Assembly: GCA_021816935.1 (NCBI GenBank)
Contig: JAKAWR010000006.1
Coordinates: forward strand, 22,977-86,976
Source of the DNA: Actinomycetes bacterium
GTDB taxonomy: Bacteria > Actinomycetota > Acidimicrobiia > Acidimicrobiales > JAMCPL01
Direction: 5' to 3'
Length of the DNA: 64,000 nucleotides
The position numbers were made by a program, and so were the translations under genes. Positions 8,608 through 18,103 of the stretch are shown piece after piece. Numbering within the stretch: position 1 is the first letter of the stretch; each line of letters opens with the position of its first letter. The notes under the pieces are model-generated. The model was not told the origin of the DNA. It searched no databases and saw only the letters and a list, made by a program, of their open reading frames with translations.

Positions 8608-8820
8608 GGCTCCAAGGTTCCGACCGATCTGATTTCTCGTGATGCCCGATGGGCATGGGCCGGGGATTACGGTTCATGTTTGTCTGGCGTTCGCTCTCCG
8701 GGCTCCATGGGCGTGGGCCGGGGGACATGCTCTCCGCCGGCATGTTTCCCCGACCCAGCCCACTCAACGACTCTCCGGCCGCTCGCTGCGTTCCATCGGT
8801 GACCGGGCGGTGGTCGACAA

Positions 8821-10482
8821 TCAACGACCCTCCGGCCTTTCCCTGTGTTCTATCCCTGTAGCGGTCTGGAGCCTGTCGGGTTCGGCGCAACAGAACCAAG
8901 CTTCGCTCAGCCTGGGCCGCAGCTCCGCAGGCACCGTAGAGTGGCAGCGCCTGAAGCTTGCGAGCCTGGCGGGATCGGTCCAGAAGGGCGACGGGAGGGT
9001 GGTCCAGCCTTGTGCCGAGAAGAAGCTGGCGATCGCGGTCTCGATCACCTCGAATGATCCGGTCCGACTAGCGCCAAGGCTGGCACCGGAACCGCCGGGC
9101 GGGAGGCGGGAGTCAACGCTGCCGCAGGCCCCACGGCCCCGCCTGCCCTCACCGCTGCAGCCGTTCTGACCCTCTGTGACATGCCCACCTGAGTTGCCGC
9201 AGTTCCCGCTATCCTTCGGGCTCCCCGGAGCGGTCTCGCCGTAGGCGAGCTCTGCGGCTACCCCCTCCAGTTCCCGCGCCAGCGCGTCCATGCCTGGCAC
9301 ATTCGCTTCCCAGCGATGGCTGAGGTTTGCCGGATCCAGCGGTCCGAAAATGCCACTGCCGGCATGGGCAGGGAGCAACAGGGATCCCGGCGGCACGAGC
9401 AGGCGGATCGCCCACTGGACCGGATCTATGTTCGCGGCCAGGTCCAGCGCGTGGGCCATGGCGAGGAGGTCAGACACGTCCCGGGGCTCCGTCCAGGGGG
9501 TGAACGGTACGAAGGATGCCCGCGGCTCGATACCTGCCGACCGCAGGATGGCGACGGCTTCCACCATGTCCTGGCGGTTGTGGCCCTTGGCCAGGTTCGC
9601 AAGGATCGCGTCGGAGGCCGATTCGAAGGCCGATACCACGAACAGGCAGCCCGCATCGGCAAGAGTAGGAAAGAGCTCCCTGTGGCGGACGATGTGCTCG
9701 ATCTTGATGGTGGTGTCGAACGTCATCTTCGGGAAGGCTTCCCTGAAGCCTGCAACGACTCTCATAGCGTGCCTCGGGGCATTCAGGAAGTCCGGATCCC
9801 CGAACGTGATGTGGCGCGCCCCGGCTGCGGCGAGCTGGTCGATGTCGCCGAGGACGCCGTCTATGCCGGCCCTCCGAACCCGGCCGTTGTAAACCACGGG
9901 CACCGGGCAGTGAAGGCAACGCCGTGAGCACCCGTGGGTGGCTTCGACGTACCCTGTCAGCTGTTCTTCGTCTCCCCGGATGAGGCGGCAGTAGTGGTCG
10001 AGTTGGGGCAGGAGGCTGCGGTCAGGCAGCGGCGCCGGGTCGGGCTTGGTGGTCGGGTAGGTCAGCGGCGCCGGGTCGGGCAGGAGGTTCGTTTTCCTTC
10101 GCCGCCCGCTTGCGCCGCCGCCGACGCTTTTTGCCCATGCGGCTAGTGACCGCTCGAGCTCGTCAGTGAAGAACGCGTCGACATGTTTGGCTGCGGGGGC
10201 GACGGAGGCTACCTGTGCGTAGAGGCCGAAGAAGGCGATCGGTGCCTTCACCCCCGCGCTGCGCATCTCCTCGACGAGGTCGAGGGACAGCTTTGCAGCC
10301 GTGTGCATGGGGATGGAGCAGGCGATGGCCCCCACCGAGCGGGCCAGTTCGATGTCGAGACGTTCTACGGACAGATCGATGCACTCTATGTCGTGGCCAT
10401 CGCGACCGAGCCAGGCGGCAGCCTTAGCGAGACGCAACGGCTGGTGGCCCAACTCGTAGGTGGAGACGAGAAGCACTCGCAC
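8821..10482 (-). CDS. B12-binding-type radical SAM protein with a CCAEP tail
   Basis: 553 residues, GTG start at 10482. Residues 1-115 resemble a cobalamin-binding-type Rossmann domain (MRVLLVSTYELG). A low-complexity Pro/Lys linker follows, then the radical SAM cluster motif CSRRCLHC (Cys 185, 189, 192; C-x3-C-x2-C). The TIM-barrel part includes ITFGDPDFLN. A Gly-rich variable stretch precedes the conserved end WFCCAEPDR (CCAEP at 531-535). I recall an NCBI family named for a CUAEP/CCAEP tail, in which one Cys can be selenocysteine; here both codons are Cys (TGT TGC). Its reaction is unknown. It should bind one [4Fe-4S] cluster and SAM. It is the last gene of the minus-strand run after otsB, 135 bases downstream of it. 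Confidence 0.8.
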   Translation of the reverse strand: MRVLLVSTYELGHQPLRLAKAAAWLGRDGHDIECIDLSVERLDIELARSVGAIACSIPMHTAAKLSLDLVEEMRSAGVKAPIAFFGLYAQVASVAPAAKHVDAFFTDELERSLAAWAKSVGGGASGRRRKTNLLPDPAPLTYPTTKPDPAPLPDRSLLPQLDHYCRLIRGDEEQLTGYVEATHGCSRRCLHCPVPVVYNGRVRRAGIDGVLGDIDQLAAAGARHITFGDPDFLNAPRHAMRVVAGFREAFPKMTFDTTIKIEHIVRHRELFPTLADAGCLFVVSAFESASDAILANLAKGHNRQDMVEAVAILRSAGIEPRASFVPFTPWTEPRDVSDLLAMAHALDLAANIDPVQWAIRLLVPPGSLLLPAHAGSGIFGPLDPANLSHRWEANVPGMDALARELEGVAAELAYGETAPGSPKDSGNCGNSGGHVTEGQNGCSGEGRRGRGACGSVDSRLPPGGSGASLGASRTGSFEVIETAIASFFSAQGWTTLPSPFWTDPARLASFRRCHSTVPAELRPRLSEAWFCCAEPDRLQTATGIEHRERPEGR

Positions 10483-10617
10483 CAGGTCAGGTTAGTGGCA
10501 TCCGCCGCGGAATCCGACATCAAGCGAAAGCCGTGATCGGCGCGTGAATTCGGCGCGCAGATGTCACCAGGCTCGTAGCCTCCCCGCAGAAACCGGAAGA
10601 GCCGGAATTCTCCGCGG

Positions 10618-11481
10618 CTACGGGGCCGGACGCCGCCGGCGATCCAGCTTCGCGGTAAGATGCTGGAGGGCGTCGCGCACGGCCGCCGGGCCTTCCAGGT
10701 GGAGGTCGGCGCGGGCGAGGACCTCGTTTGGCAGCTCAACGCCACCGACTGCTACCTTCAGTGAGGTGAGACCGGATCGGCCCATAATGTCGAGTGTCGC
10801 GAAGGCCTCCAGGTCGGCTAGGTCATCCCCGAGGTAGCAGACCCTCTTGCACTCTCGTGCGAGCCGGGAGGCGGCGCTTCCTTTGTTGACGTCCGGCAGT
10901 GCCCGGAGCTCGACCGACATCTTGCCTCGGCTGGCAGGAAGTCCGTAGCGCCGGGAGACCTCGTCGGCTGCTGCCAGAGCGCTGTCTTCGGAGCCGGGAG
11001 CCTGGCGCCAGTGAAGAGCCACGCCCAGTGGTTTCCTCTCGACGAGCACTGCCTCCGGCGCCGCCGATACGGCCGCTTCGAAGGCGGCCTGCGCAACGCC
11101 CTCCCACTCGGCGCCGCGCTGATCCCTGAAGCGCCTGCCATCGACTATTCCCTCCAAACCGTAGTACCCCATCAGGGCGAGACGGCCCGACGAGCTGACC
11201 AGGCGACCGGGAGAGCTGCCATAACCGCCCTGCTCGGGATTCAGGTCACCGGACGGAAGGAGGTGCCTCTCCAGGAAGGAAAGCGGTCGGCCGGACACCA
11301 CGCCGACGACTCCGAGCAGGCTCGCAAGGGTCTTGAGCATTCGGGACACTCCGGGCATCGGCCGGGCCAATTCAGGGGAGCCGGCGATCTCGGAGAGGGT
11401 CCCGTCGAAATCCATGAGGAGAGCGGTAGTGGCAGGATCGAGCGCCAACCAATCGACGAGCTGACCCAGCGCGCCCTGCAT
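10618..11481 (-). CDS. otsB: Trehalose-6-phosphate phosphatase
   Basis: A HAD-superfamily phosphatase that dephosphorylates trehalose 6-phosphate made by OtsA. Motif I DFDGTLSE is near residues 24-31; SGRP follows in motif II; the conserved GKMSVELRA and NKGSAA segments and motif III-like YLGDDLADLEAF lie near residues 205-225. The ATG at 11481 is preferred to the longer open frame because it gives the normal family length (287 residues) and follows the stop of the NUDIX gene by one base, implying translational coupling. It forms a probable operon with otsA and the NUDIX gene. Confidence 0.9.
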   Translation of the reverse strand: MQGALGQLVDWLALDPATTALLMDFDGTLSEIAGSPELARPMPGVSRMLKTLASLLGVVGVVSGRPLSFLERHLLPSGDLNPEQGGYGSSPGRLVSSSGRLALMGYYGLEGIVDGRRFRDQRGAEWEGVAQAAFEAAVSAAPEAVLVERKPLGVALHWRQAPGSEDSALAAADEVSRRYGLPASRGKMSVELRALPDVNKGSAASRLARECKRVCYLGDDLADLEAFATLDIMGRSGLTSLKVAVGGVELPNEVLARADLHLEGPAAVRDALQHLTAKLDRRRRPAP

Positions 11482-11482
11482 G

Positions 11483-12379
11483 TCAAACCGCGCCCTGCAC
11501 GCCGAGAGCCGGGTCCCCTCTCCAAACCGGGTTTCGTGCAACGTCGTAAAGGACATCGAGCGGCTCGCCCCGTATGGCCTTGAAGGCATGCGAACGCCAC
11601 CGCTCGGCCCCGGCGAGCGGAGAGGGGAGCGCGTCCTCCGAGAACCAACCCACTTCCAGGCATTCGAGCGGGTGGGGTCGGAGGTGCCCGCCGAGAGCCC
11701 TGCACTGGAAGACGAGAGAGTACAGGGGAATCCGTGTGATTCCCAGCCGAAAGCCGTCGAGCACGGCTATGAGGCGCACGGGCTCCACCTCTATACCGGT
11801 CTCCTCTGCCACCTCTTTGACCGCCACTTCCGATGCCGAGTAGCCGATGTCAGCCCAACCAGTGGGGTAGAGCCAGATTCCCGAATCCGCGCGCCGGACG
11901 AGGAGGATCTGGCCCTCGTCGTTGCCTACCACTGCTCCCACGGCTACCTTGGGGGTCACATACCCTGGTACGCCCTTGCCGACCGAGCGCATCCACTCGG
12001 CTACCAGCGCCTCCGGATCGTATTCGCCCGCGGTACCGTCCACCTCGCAGTTGCCTCTACGCTCCCCCTCCGGTACGTTCGCCGCGCAGCCGGCGCCTGT
12101 TCCCTCGCTCCGGAGCATATCGGCGGCAACGCGAATGTCGGCGGCGACCCGTAGCACCTCTTCGTAGCGTTCGCGCTCGAAAAGGCTTTCGGTGAACCCG
12201 AGGCCGGTCCGCGCTATGGCGGCAAGGCTCTCGCCCCAGCGGACCAGGTCGTACTCGGTCGCACTGCTTCCGATTGCCACTGAGCCGGCCGTACTGCCTC
12301 GGGTATCCCGGTTGCCGGTTGTCCTGGGTTCGGGCCCGCAGTCCTGCGTGCCCCTCTTGCCGGTTGCCACGTACATCAC
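11483..12379 (-). CDS. NUDIX hydrolase with N-terminal NUDIX_N-like domain
   Basis: 298 residues. After a variable first 40 residues comes a helical region (WGESLAAIARTGLGFTESLF to RVAADML) like the N-terminal domain seen in nucleoside-diphosphate hydrolases (NUDIX_N_2 type). The NUDIX domain follows. Its box reads GYSASEVAVKEVAEETGIEV, close to G-x5-E-x7-REUXEEXGU but with Lys in place of the usual Arg. Relatives hydrolyse ADP-ribose, NADH or nucleotide sugars. The gene lies between otsA and otsB, one base from otsB, so a substrate related to the sugar-nucleotide donor of trehalose synthesis is possible (inference only). Confidence 0.85.
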   Translation of the reverse strand: MMYVATGKRGTQDCGPEPRTTGNRDTRGSTAGSVAIGSSATEYDLVRWGESLAAIARTGLGFTESLFERERYEEVLRVAADIRVAADMLRSEGTGAGCAANVPEGERRGNCEVDGTAGEYDPEALVAEWMRSVGKGVPGYVTPKVAVGAVVGNDEGQILLVRRADSGIWLYPTGWADIGYSASEVAVKEVAEETGIEVEPVRLIAVLDGFRLGITRIPLYSLVFQCRALGGHLRPHPLECLEVGWFSEDALPSPLAGAERWRSHAFKAIRGEPLDVLYDVARNPVWRGDPALGVQGAV

Positions 12380-12435
12380 GTTAGCGCTTGCATCGGAGCA
12401 GTGGGGGCCTCGAGCGGGGGCGTCGAGTGCTCAGG

Positions 12436-13818
12436 TCAACGGGCGGCGGCGAGCTGATCGGCAAGCCAGCCTTCCGAGGTGTGGGAGAGCGCCAGCTCCT
12501 TGAGACGCTTGGCACGGCCATGGCGCTCGCCGGGGTCCATGGCGAAGGCTTGGTAGATGGCGCCCGCGGTCGCTCCCATGTCGAACGGGTTCACCGCCAG
12601 GCACGGCCCCTCGAGCTCGTCGTAGACGCCCGCTTCAGTGGACAGCACGAGCGTCCCGCTCCGTTCGTTTGCCAGCGCACCCTCCTTTGCAACCAGGTTC
12701 AGTCCGTCGCGCACCGGATTTACGAGCAACGCATCGTAGAGCGACATTGCCGCCAGGGATCTGTACCAGTCGTCCTCCATGCCGAGTACGATCGGAGTCC
12801 AGCCTGGTGACGCCCACTTTTCGTTCAGGAACGAGACTGCCGCCTCCACCTCTGCTGCGTACGCCCGGTAGGCGGCGAGGGTGGTCCGCGACGGGTAGGC
12901 GAGTACCAGGAAGACCATCCGCTCTCTCACGTCAGGGTGCTCCGCCAGGAGTTCGTCGTATGCCCACAGGCCCCGCAGGATGTTCTTCGATGGCTCCATC
13001 CGATCCACCCTGGCGAGGAGGAACCGACCTCCCGCGATCTCCTCGACGGATGCGCGTGCAGCGGCGGCTTCGGGAGCGGACATACCGGTGGCTATGCCGA
13101 CAGGGTCCACGCCGAGGGGAGTGTGAAAAGCCGGCGCCGGAGGGACGCCGACCGCTTTGCAGCTCGACTCGTAACAGGCCGCCCAGCGGGCCGAGTGGAA
13201 GCCGCAGGCTCGCGCCGCGCTCATACCGGTTGCAAGTTCGGTGGCGATCGATTGCGGGAGCACCGAGAAGCTGTCGGGCGCCGCGAAGGGGGTGTGGGAG
13301 AAATGGACTGTCGCCAGATCGGGCCGCTGTCTGGCCAGCATACCGGGAAGGAGAGACAGGTGATAGTCCTGCACAAGGAGCGTCGACCGCTCCCGTGCTA
13401 CCTCTGCGATGGTAGAGGCAAAAAGCCGGTTGTACTCCCTGTAGCCATCCCACGCCTCCTGCCATCCACGGCCGAAGCGCGGCTCGCGCGCCAGGTCGTA
13501 GAGATGGTGATGGACGAACCACAGCGTGGAGTTGGAGACGAGGTCGTAGGCCATCCGGTAGATGTCCGCCGGGGGGGCCACGAGCCGAACGTCGATCCCG
13601 TCGCCGAGCAGCTCCCGGGCCGAGCCCGACTTGGCCGCCGCCACGTCGGCGTCGTTCATGGCCGCGGCTACCCACATGGCTCCTTTCCCGTCCAGCAACC
13701 GGTGTAACGTTCCCGCCAGGCCACCGCCCGCCCGCCCGGGCACCACTACATCGCCATCGCCGAAGGAGAACGAGATTGGTCCCCTGTTGGATGCGACCAT
13801 GATCTCGCCGTTCCGCAT
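12436..13818 (-). CDS. otsA: Trehalose-6-phosphate synthase
   Basis: A GT20-family enzyme that joins a nucleotide-activated glucose to glucose 6-phosphate to give trehalose 6-phosphate. Visible family motifs are MVASNRGP and GRAGGGLAG near the N-terminus (donor-phosphate loop), VQDYHLSLLP, HTPFAAPD, the nucleotide-binding RVDRMEPSKNILRG, and VNPVRDGLNLVAKE near the C-terminus. ATG at 13818 gives a 460-residue protein; an extension to 13878 is possible but lies outside the family core. It heads the otsA-NUDIX-otsB run and is divergent from the SAM-riboswitch unit. Confidence 0.92.
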   Translation of the reverse strand: MRNGEIMVASNRGPISFSFGDGDVVVPGRAGGGLAGTLHRLLDGKGAMWVAAAMNDADVAAAKSGSARELLGDGIDVRLVAPPADIYRMAYDLVSNSTLWFVHHHLYDLAREPRFGRGWQEAWDGYREYNRLFASTIAEVARERSTLLVQDYHLSLLPGMLARQRPDLATVHFSHTPFAAPDSFSVLPQSIATELATGMSAARACGFHSARWAACYESSCKAVGVPPAPAFHTPLGVDPVGIATGMSAPEAAAARASVEEIAGGRFLLARVDRMEPSKNILRGLWAYDELLAEHPDVRERMVFLVLAYPSRTTLAAYRAYAAEVEAAVSFLNEKWASPGWTPIVLGMEDDWYRSLAAMSLYDALLVNPVRDGLNLVAKEGALANERSGTLVLSTEAGVYDELEGPCLAVNPFDMGATAGAIYQAFAMDPGERHGRAKRLKELALSHTSEGWLADQLAAAR

Positions 13819-13949
13819 GGGCAATACCTTACCAACCGGCCGCCCGAGCTGGCCCGGACACAACCCCCTGGCGGTCACGCGTTATCTCGCCGTGTAGTAA
13901 CCTGTATGGATACCAGACGAGCCGTCGCCGGTGGAACCACTGCGGCGGT

Positions 13950-14059
13950 GTCATCAAGAGCGGCTGAGGGACGGGCCCGATGAAGCCGCGGCAACCTGCG
14001 ACCGACCGGAGCCGGATAGCTCGGATCGGGGTGCGAGGTGCCAATGCCCGACCGATGAC
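13950..14059 (+). promoter_or_regulatory. SAM-I (S-box) riboswitch
   Basis: The conserved S-box core is clear: TCATCAAGAG, then GAGGGA, GGGCCCGATGAAGCC, GGCAACC and GAGGTGCCAATGCCC in the right order and spacing. P1 forms from GTCATC (13950-13955) and GATGAC (14054-14059). The GGCCC/TGAA and GGCAACC blocks are the SAM-binding core known from S-box RNAs. The AGGAG ribosome site begins two bases after P1, and no terminator stands between P1 and the GTG start at 14072, so control of translation initiation is the simplest reading (inference). Confidence 0.9.
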
Positions 14060-14071
14060 TAGGAGAACGCA

Positions 14072-15313
14072 GTGAATGCCATCAAGTCTTTGAGCTGCAG
14101 GGAATGTGGCCGCGTCTACCCGGCGGAGGCTCTTCATGTATGCGATTTCTGCTTCGGGCCTCTCGAGGTTGCCTACGACTACGAGCAGATCGCGTCGAGT
14201 ACGACCCGGGAGACGATCGCGGCGGGCCCCCGTAGTGTCTGGCGTTACGGGCCGCTGCTCCCGGGCGGTCCGGCCGGAGGCCTGGATGAAGAGACGGGAC
14301 TCACCCCGCTCGTGAAGGCCGATCGGTTGGGTGCCGAGTTGGGGCTCAAGTCGTTGTGGCTGAAGAACGACACCGTCAACCCGACCGGATCCTTCAAGGA
14401 CCGTGTCGTTTCGGTGGCGTTGTCTGTAGCGAGAGAGCTGGGTTTCTCGGCTGTCGCTTGCGCCTCGACTGGCAACCTTGCCAACGCTGTGGCGGCCCAT
14501 TCGGCCCGGGCGGGCTTCAGGTCGTACGTTTTCATACCGCATGATCTGGAGATGGCGAAGGTCGCCACGACCGCGATCTACGGAGGCAACCTGATCTCGG
14601 TGGAGGGCAACTACGACGACGTGAACCGGCTGTGTGCCGAGTTGACCAGCGAGCATCCGGACTGGGCCTTCGTGAACGTGAACCTGCGACCGTACTACGC
14701 GGAGGGATCCAAGTCACTGGCGTTCGAGGTGGCTGAACAGCTCGGTTGGGAGGTGCCGGATCACGTGGTGGTGCCGGTGGCGTCGGGAAGCCAGCTGACG
14801 AAGATCGCCAAGGGATTCGAGGAACTGTATCGCGTCGGGCTGCTTGCCGACGAGCCTGCTGTGAGGATTTCCGGCGCCCAGGCGCTCGGCTGCTCGCCCG
14901 TGGCCGACGCATTCAAGTCCGGAGCGGACGCCATCCGGCCGGTGAAGCCGCAGACGATTGCCAAGTCTCTCGCGATAGGCAACCCGGCTGACGGCTGGTA
15001 CGCCCTGGAGACAGTGCGCAAGTCGGGCGGCGTGCTCGAAGCGGTTTCGGATGGCGAGATAGTCGAAGGGATGAAGTTGCTTGCTCGAACGGAGGGTATC
15101 TTCGCGGAAACCGCCGGAGGGGTTACGATAGCAGTGCTGGAGAAGCTGGCAGCGAGTGGTGTCGTCAAGCCGGGCGAGAGGGTGGTCGCGTTCGTAACCG
15201 GAAACGGGTTGAAGACGGTCGAGGCGGTTGCCGGTCACGTGCAGCCAACTGTCACGATCCCTCCGAGCATGGATGCGTTTGCCGCGGCGATGCCGGCAGC
15301 GGCGTCACGGTGA
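14072..15313 (+). CDS. Threonine-synthase-like PLP enzyme under SAM riboswitch control
   Basis: 413 residues, fold-type II PLP enzyme of the zinc-ribbon threonine synthase group. Four cysteines (9, 12, 24, 27) form the N-terminal ribbon, the PLP lysine is Lys109 in NPTGSFKDR, and the substrate/phosphate loops include ACASTGNLANA and VPVASGSQL. Threonine synthase converts O-phosphohomoserine to threonine. Here a SAM-I riboswitch directly upstream and a CysO-like sulfur carrier about 110 bases downstream suggest a role in sulfur amino acid synthesis, for example sulfur addition to phosphohomoserine to give homocysteine (inference). Ordinary threonine synthase is the default alternative. Start GTG, with AGGAG upstream. 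Confidence 0.85.
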   Translation: MNAIKSLSCRECGRVYPAEALHVCDFCFGPLEVAYDYEQIASSTTRETIAAGPRSVWRYGPLLPGGPAGGLDEETGLTPLVKADRLGAELGLKSLWLKNDTVNPTGSFKDRVVSVALSVARELGFSAVACASTGNLANAVAAHSARAGFRSYVFIPHDLEMAKVATTAIYGGNLISVEGNYDDVNRLCAELTSEHPDWAFVNVNLRPYYAEGSKSLAFEVAEQLGWEVPDHVVVPVASGSQLTKIAKGFEELYRVGLLADEPAVRISGAQALGCSPVADAFKSGADAIRPVKPQTIAKSLAIGNPADGWYALETVRKSGGVLEAVSDGEIVEGMKLLARTEGIFAETAGGVTIAVLEKLAASGVVKPGERVVAFVTGNGLKTVEAVAGHVQPTVTIPPSMDAFAAAMPAAASR

Positions 15314-15422
15314 GGAGAGGCGGGATCGGGAGTGACGCAGGTTTGCGGAAGGGGAGATGCCAGCAGATGGGGTGCCGGTCGAAGGTGGATTGCAGCGGCA
15401 GTAGTGACATTATCGAAGGAGT

Positions 15423-15707
15423 GTGAAGTTGAACGCAATCGTGAGGATCCCGTCCCAGCTCCGTGAGCTGACAGACGGCCAGGGCGAGGTGTCGCTGAGC
15501 GGTGCCACCGTGGGAGAGGTACTGAAAGAACTGGATGCGACCTATCACGGCATCGGCGAGCGCATCTTCGACGGGTCGGGGGGCCTGCGGAGGTTCGTCA
15601 ACGTGTTCCTGGCTGATGAAGACGTCCGGTTCATGGAGGGACTGGATACCCCTGTCGAGGATGGCCAGGTCATCTCGATCATCCCGGCGGTCGCCGGGGG
15701 CTCCTGA
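15423..15707 (+). CDS. CysO/MoaD/ThiS-like sulfur carrier protein ending GGS
   Basis: A 94-residue beta-grasp protein. It closely follows the CysO pattern: VRIPSQLREL, then GATVGEVLKELDATYHGI, FVNVFLADEDVRF and the C-terminal ISIIPAVAGGS. In CysO, MoaD and ThiS the terminal Gly-Gly is adenylated and converted to a thiocarboxylate that donates sulfur. Here one extra Ser follows Gly-Gly, so trimming by a JAMM-type protease would be needed first, as known for HcyS and QbsE (family knowledge). GAAGGAG precedes the GTG start. It probably shares the SAM-controlled transcript of the threonine-synthase-like gene. Confidence 0.85.
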   Translation: MKLNAIVRIPSQLRELTDGQGEVSLSGATVGEVLKELDATYHGIGERIFDGSGGLRRFVNVFLADEDVRFMEGLDTPVEDGQVISIIPAVAGGS

Positions 15708-15772
15708 GCGGGGTCGACCGGCGAGAGAGAGGCGGGGGGATGGTGCTTTGCCGTTGCCATACTCGGAGGATG

Positions 15773-15887
15773 GTCGTGCTTCGCCGTCCCTTTCTTTCGA
15801 CCGCACAGCGGACCGTTACGGGTCGTGGCTGCGCCGCTGCCTTTCTCTCGGACGTCACACCGGACGTCGTCACACCGGACCGCTTCA
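15773..15887 (+). repeat. Dispersed intergenic repeat, copy C
   Basis: It contains GTGCTTCGCCGTCCCTTTCT, the CACAGCGGACCGTTACGGG segment, GTCGTGGCTGCGCCGCTGCC and CTCTCGGACGTC, all shared with copies D and E. It ends about 10 bases before the CIRCE operator of groEL. Confidence 0.75.
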
Positions 15888-15896
15888 CCAGCCCGG

Positions 15897-17604
<1,708 letters not shown>

Positions 17605-17650
17605 TCACGCCTCTCCGGCCGGTAGATGCGGCCGGGAACCGCAACGATGT

Positions 17651-17684
17651 GAGTGCCGGTGTCCTGGGAAGGGCACCGGCACTC
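17651..17684 (+). terminator. Strong hairpin after groEL
   Basis: GAGTGCCGGTG (17651-17661) and CACCGGCACTC (17674-17684) pair perfectly over 11 bp with a 12-nt loop, 47 bases after the groEL stop. No T run follows. It is the likely end of the groEL transcript. Confidence 0.65.
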
Positions 17685-17813
17685 TCGCGAGTCTTGGCGG
17701 GGGCACGCGCTTGGCGCTCCGGGGTATGAAATCGAACATGGTGGATCCGGCTAGACTTAGAGTGTCGCTCTTGTGGGCACTGGCGGGAAGGATGTATCGT
17801 AAGAGGGCATAGT

Positions 17814-17890
17814 GGTACCGGTCCCGCACTGTGCGGGCCGGTATACCGTGGCGTCGCCGGTGGGGCGCAAACGTCCGGTGGGCGTTTGCG
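17814..17890 (+). other. Two adjacent hairpins between groEL and hemQ
   Basis: TACCGG-T-CCCGCA (17816-17828) pairs with TGCGGG-CCGGTA (17832-17843): 12 bp with one bulge and a 3-nt loop. CGCAAACG (17866-17873) pairs perfectly with CGTTTGCG (17883-17890), 9-nt loop. They stand 200-290 bases upstream of the hemQ frame in an otherwise gene-free 500-base gap. They could be a leader RNA, a terminator pair or a protein operator. I do not recognise a known class. Confidence 0.5.
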
Positions 17891-18103
17891 TAATAGGAAC
17901 GGCGAAGCATGAATTGCGCTACTGCGGGAACGGAGAGAGCTCGTAGCCGGTGAGATTTCGGGCTCTCAGAGCCTCAGCTGAGGTTGTCAGCGAGCAGGCC
18001 CTCTGAGCCTGCAGGGGTAAGGCGGCTCGATCGCGTTGCAGCGTAATCCGCTGCATCGTCGGGCCAATGGTAGGCGGCTCGGAACACAGAAGGGCAGTAA
18101 CAG

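Noticed and set aside
10410..10482. Selenocysteine in the radical SAM tail
   Set aside because: The codons for the CC of CCAEP are TGT and TGC, near 8890, and no TGA or SECIS-like element is involved.
13950..14059. SAM-IV riboswitch
   Set aside because: The AGAG, GAGGGA, GGCCC/TGAA and GGCAACC blocks match the SAM-I (S-box) pattern rather than the SAM-IV class known from actinobacteria.
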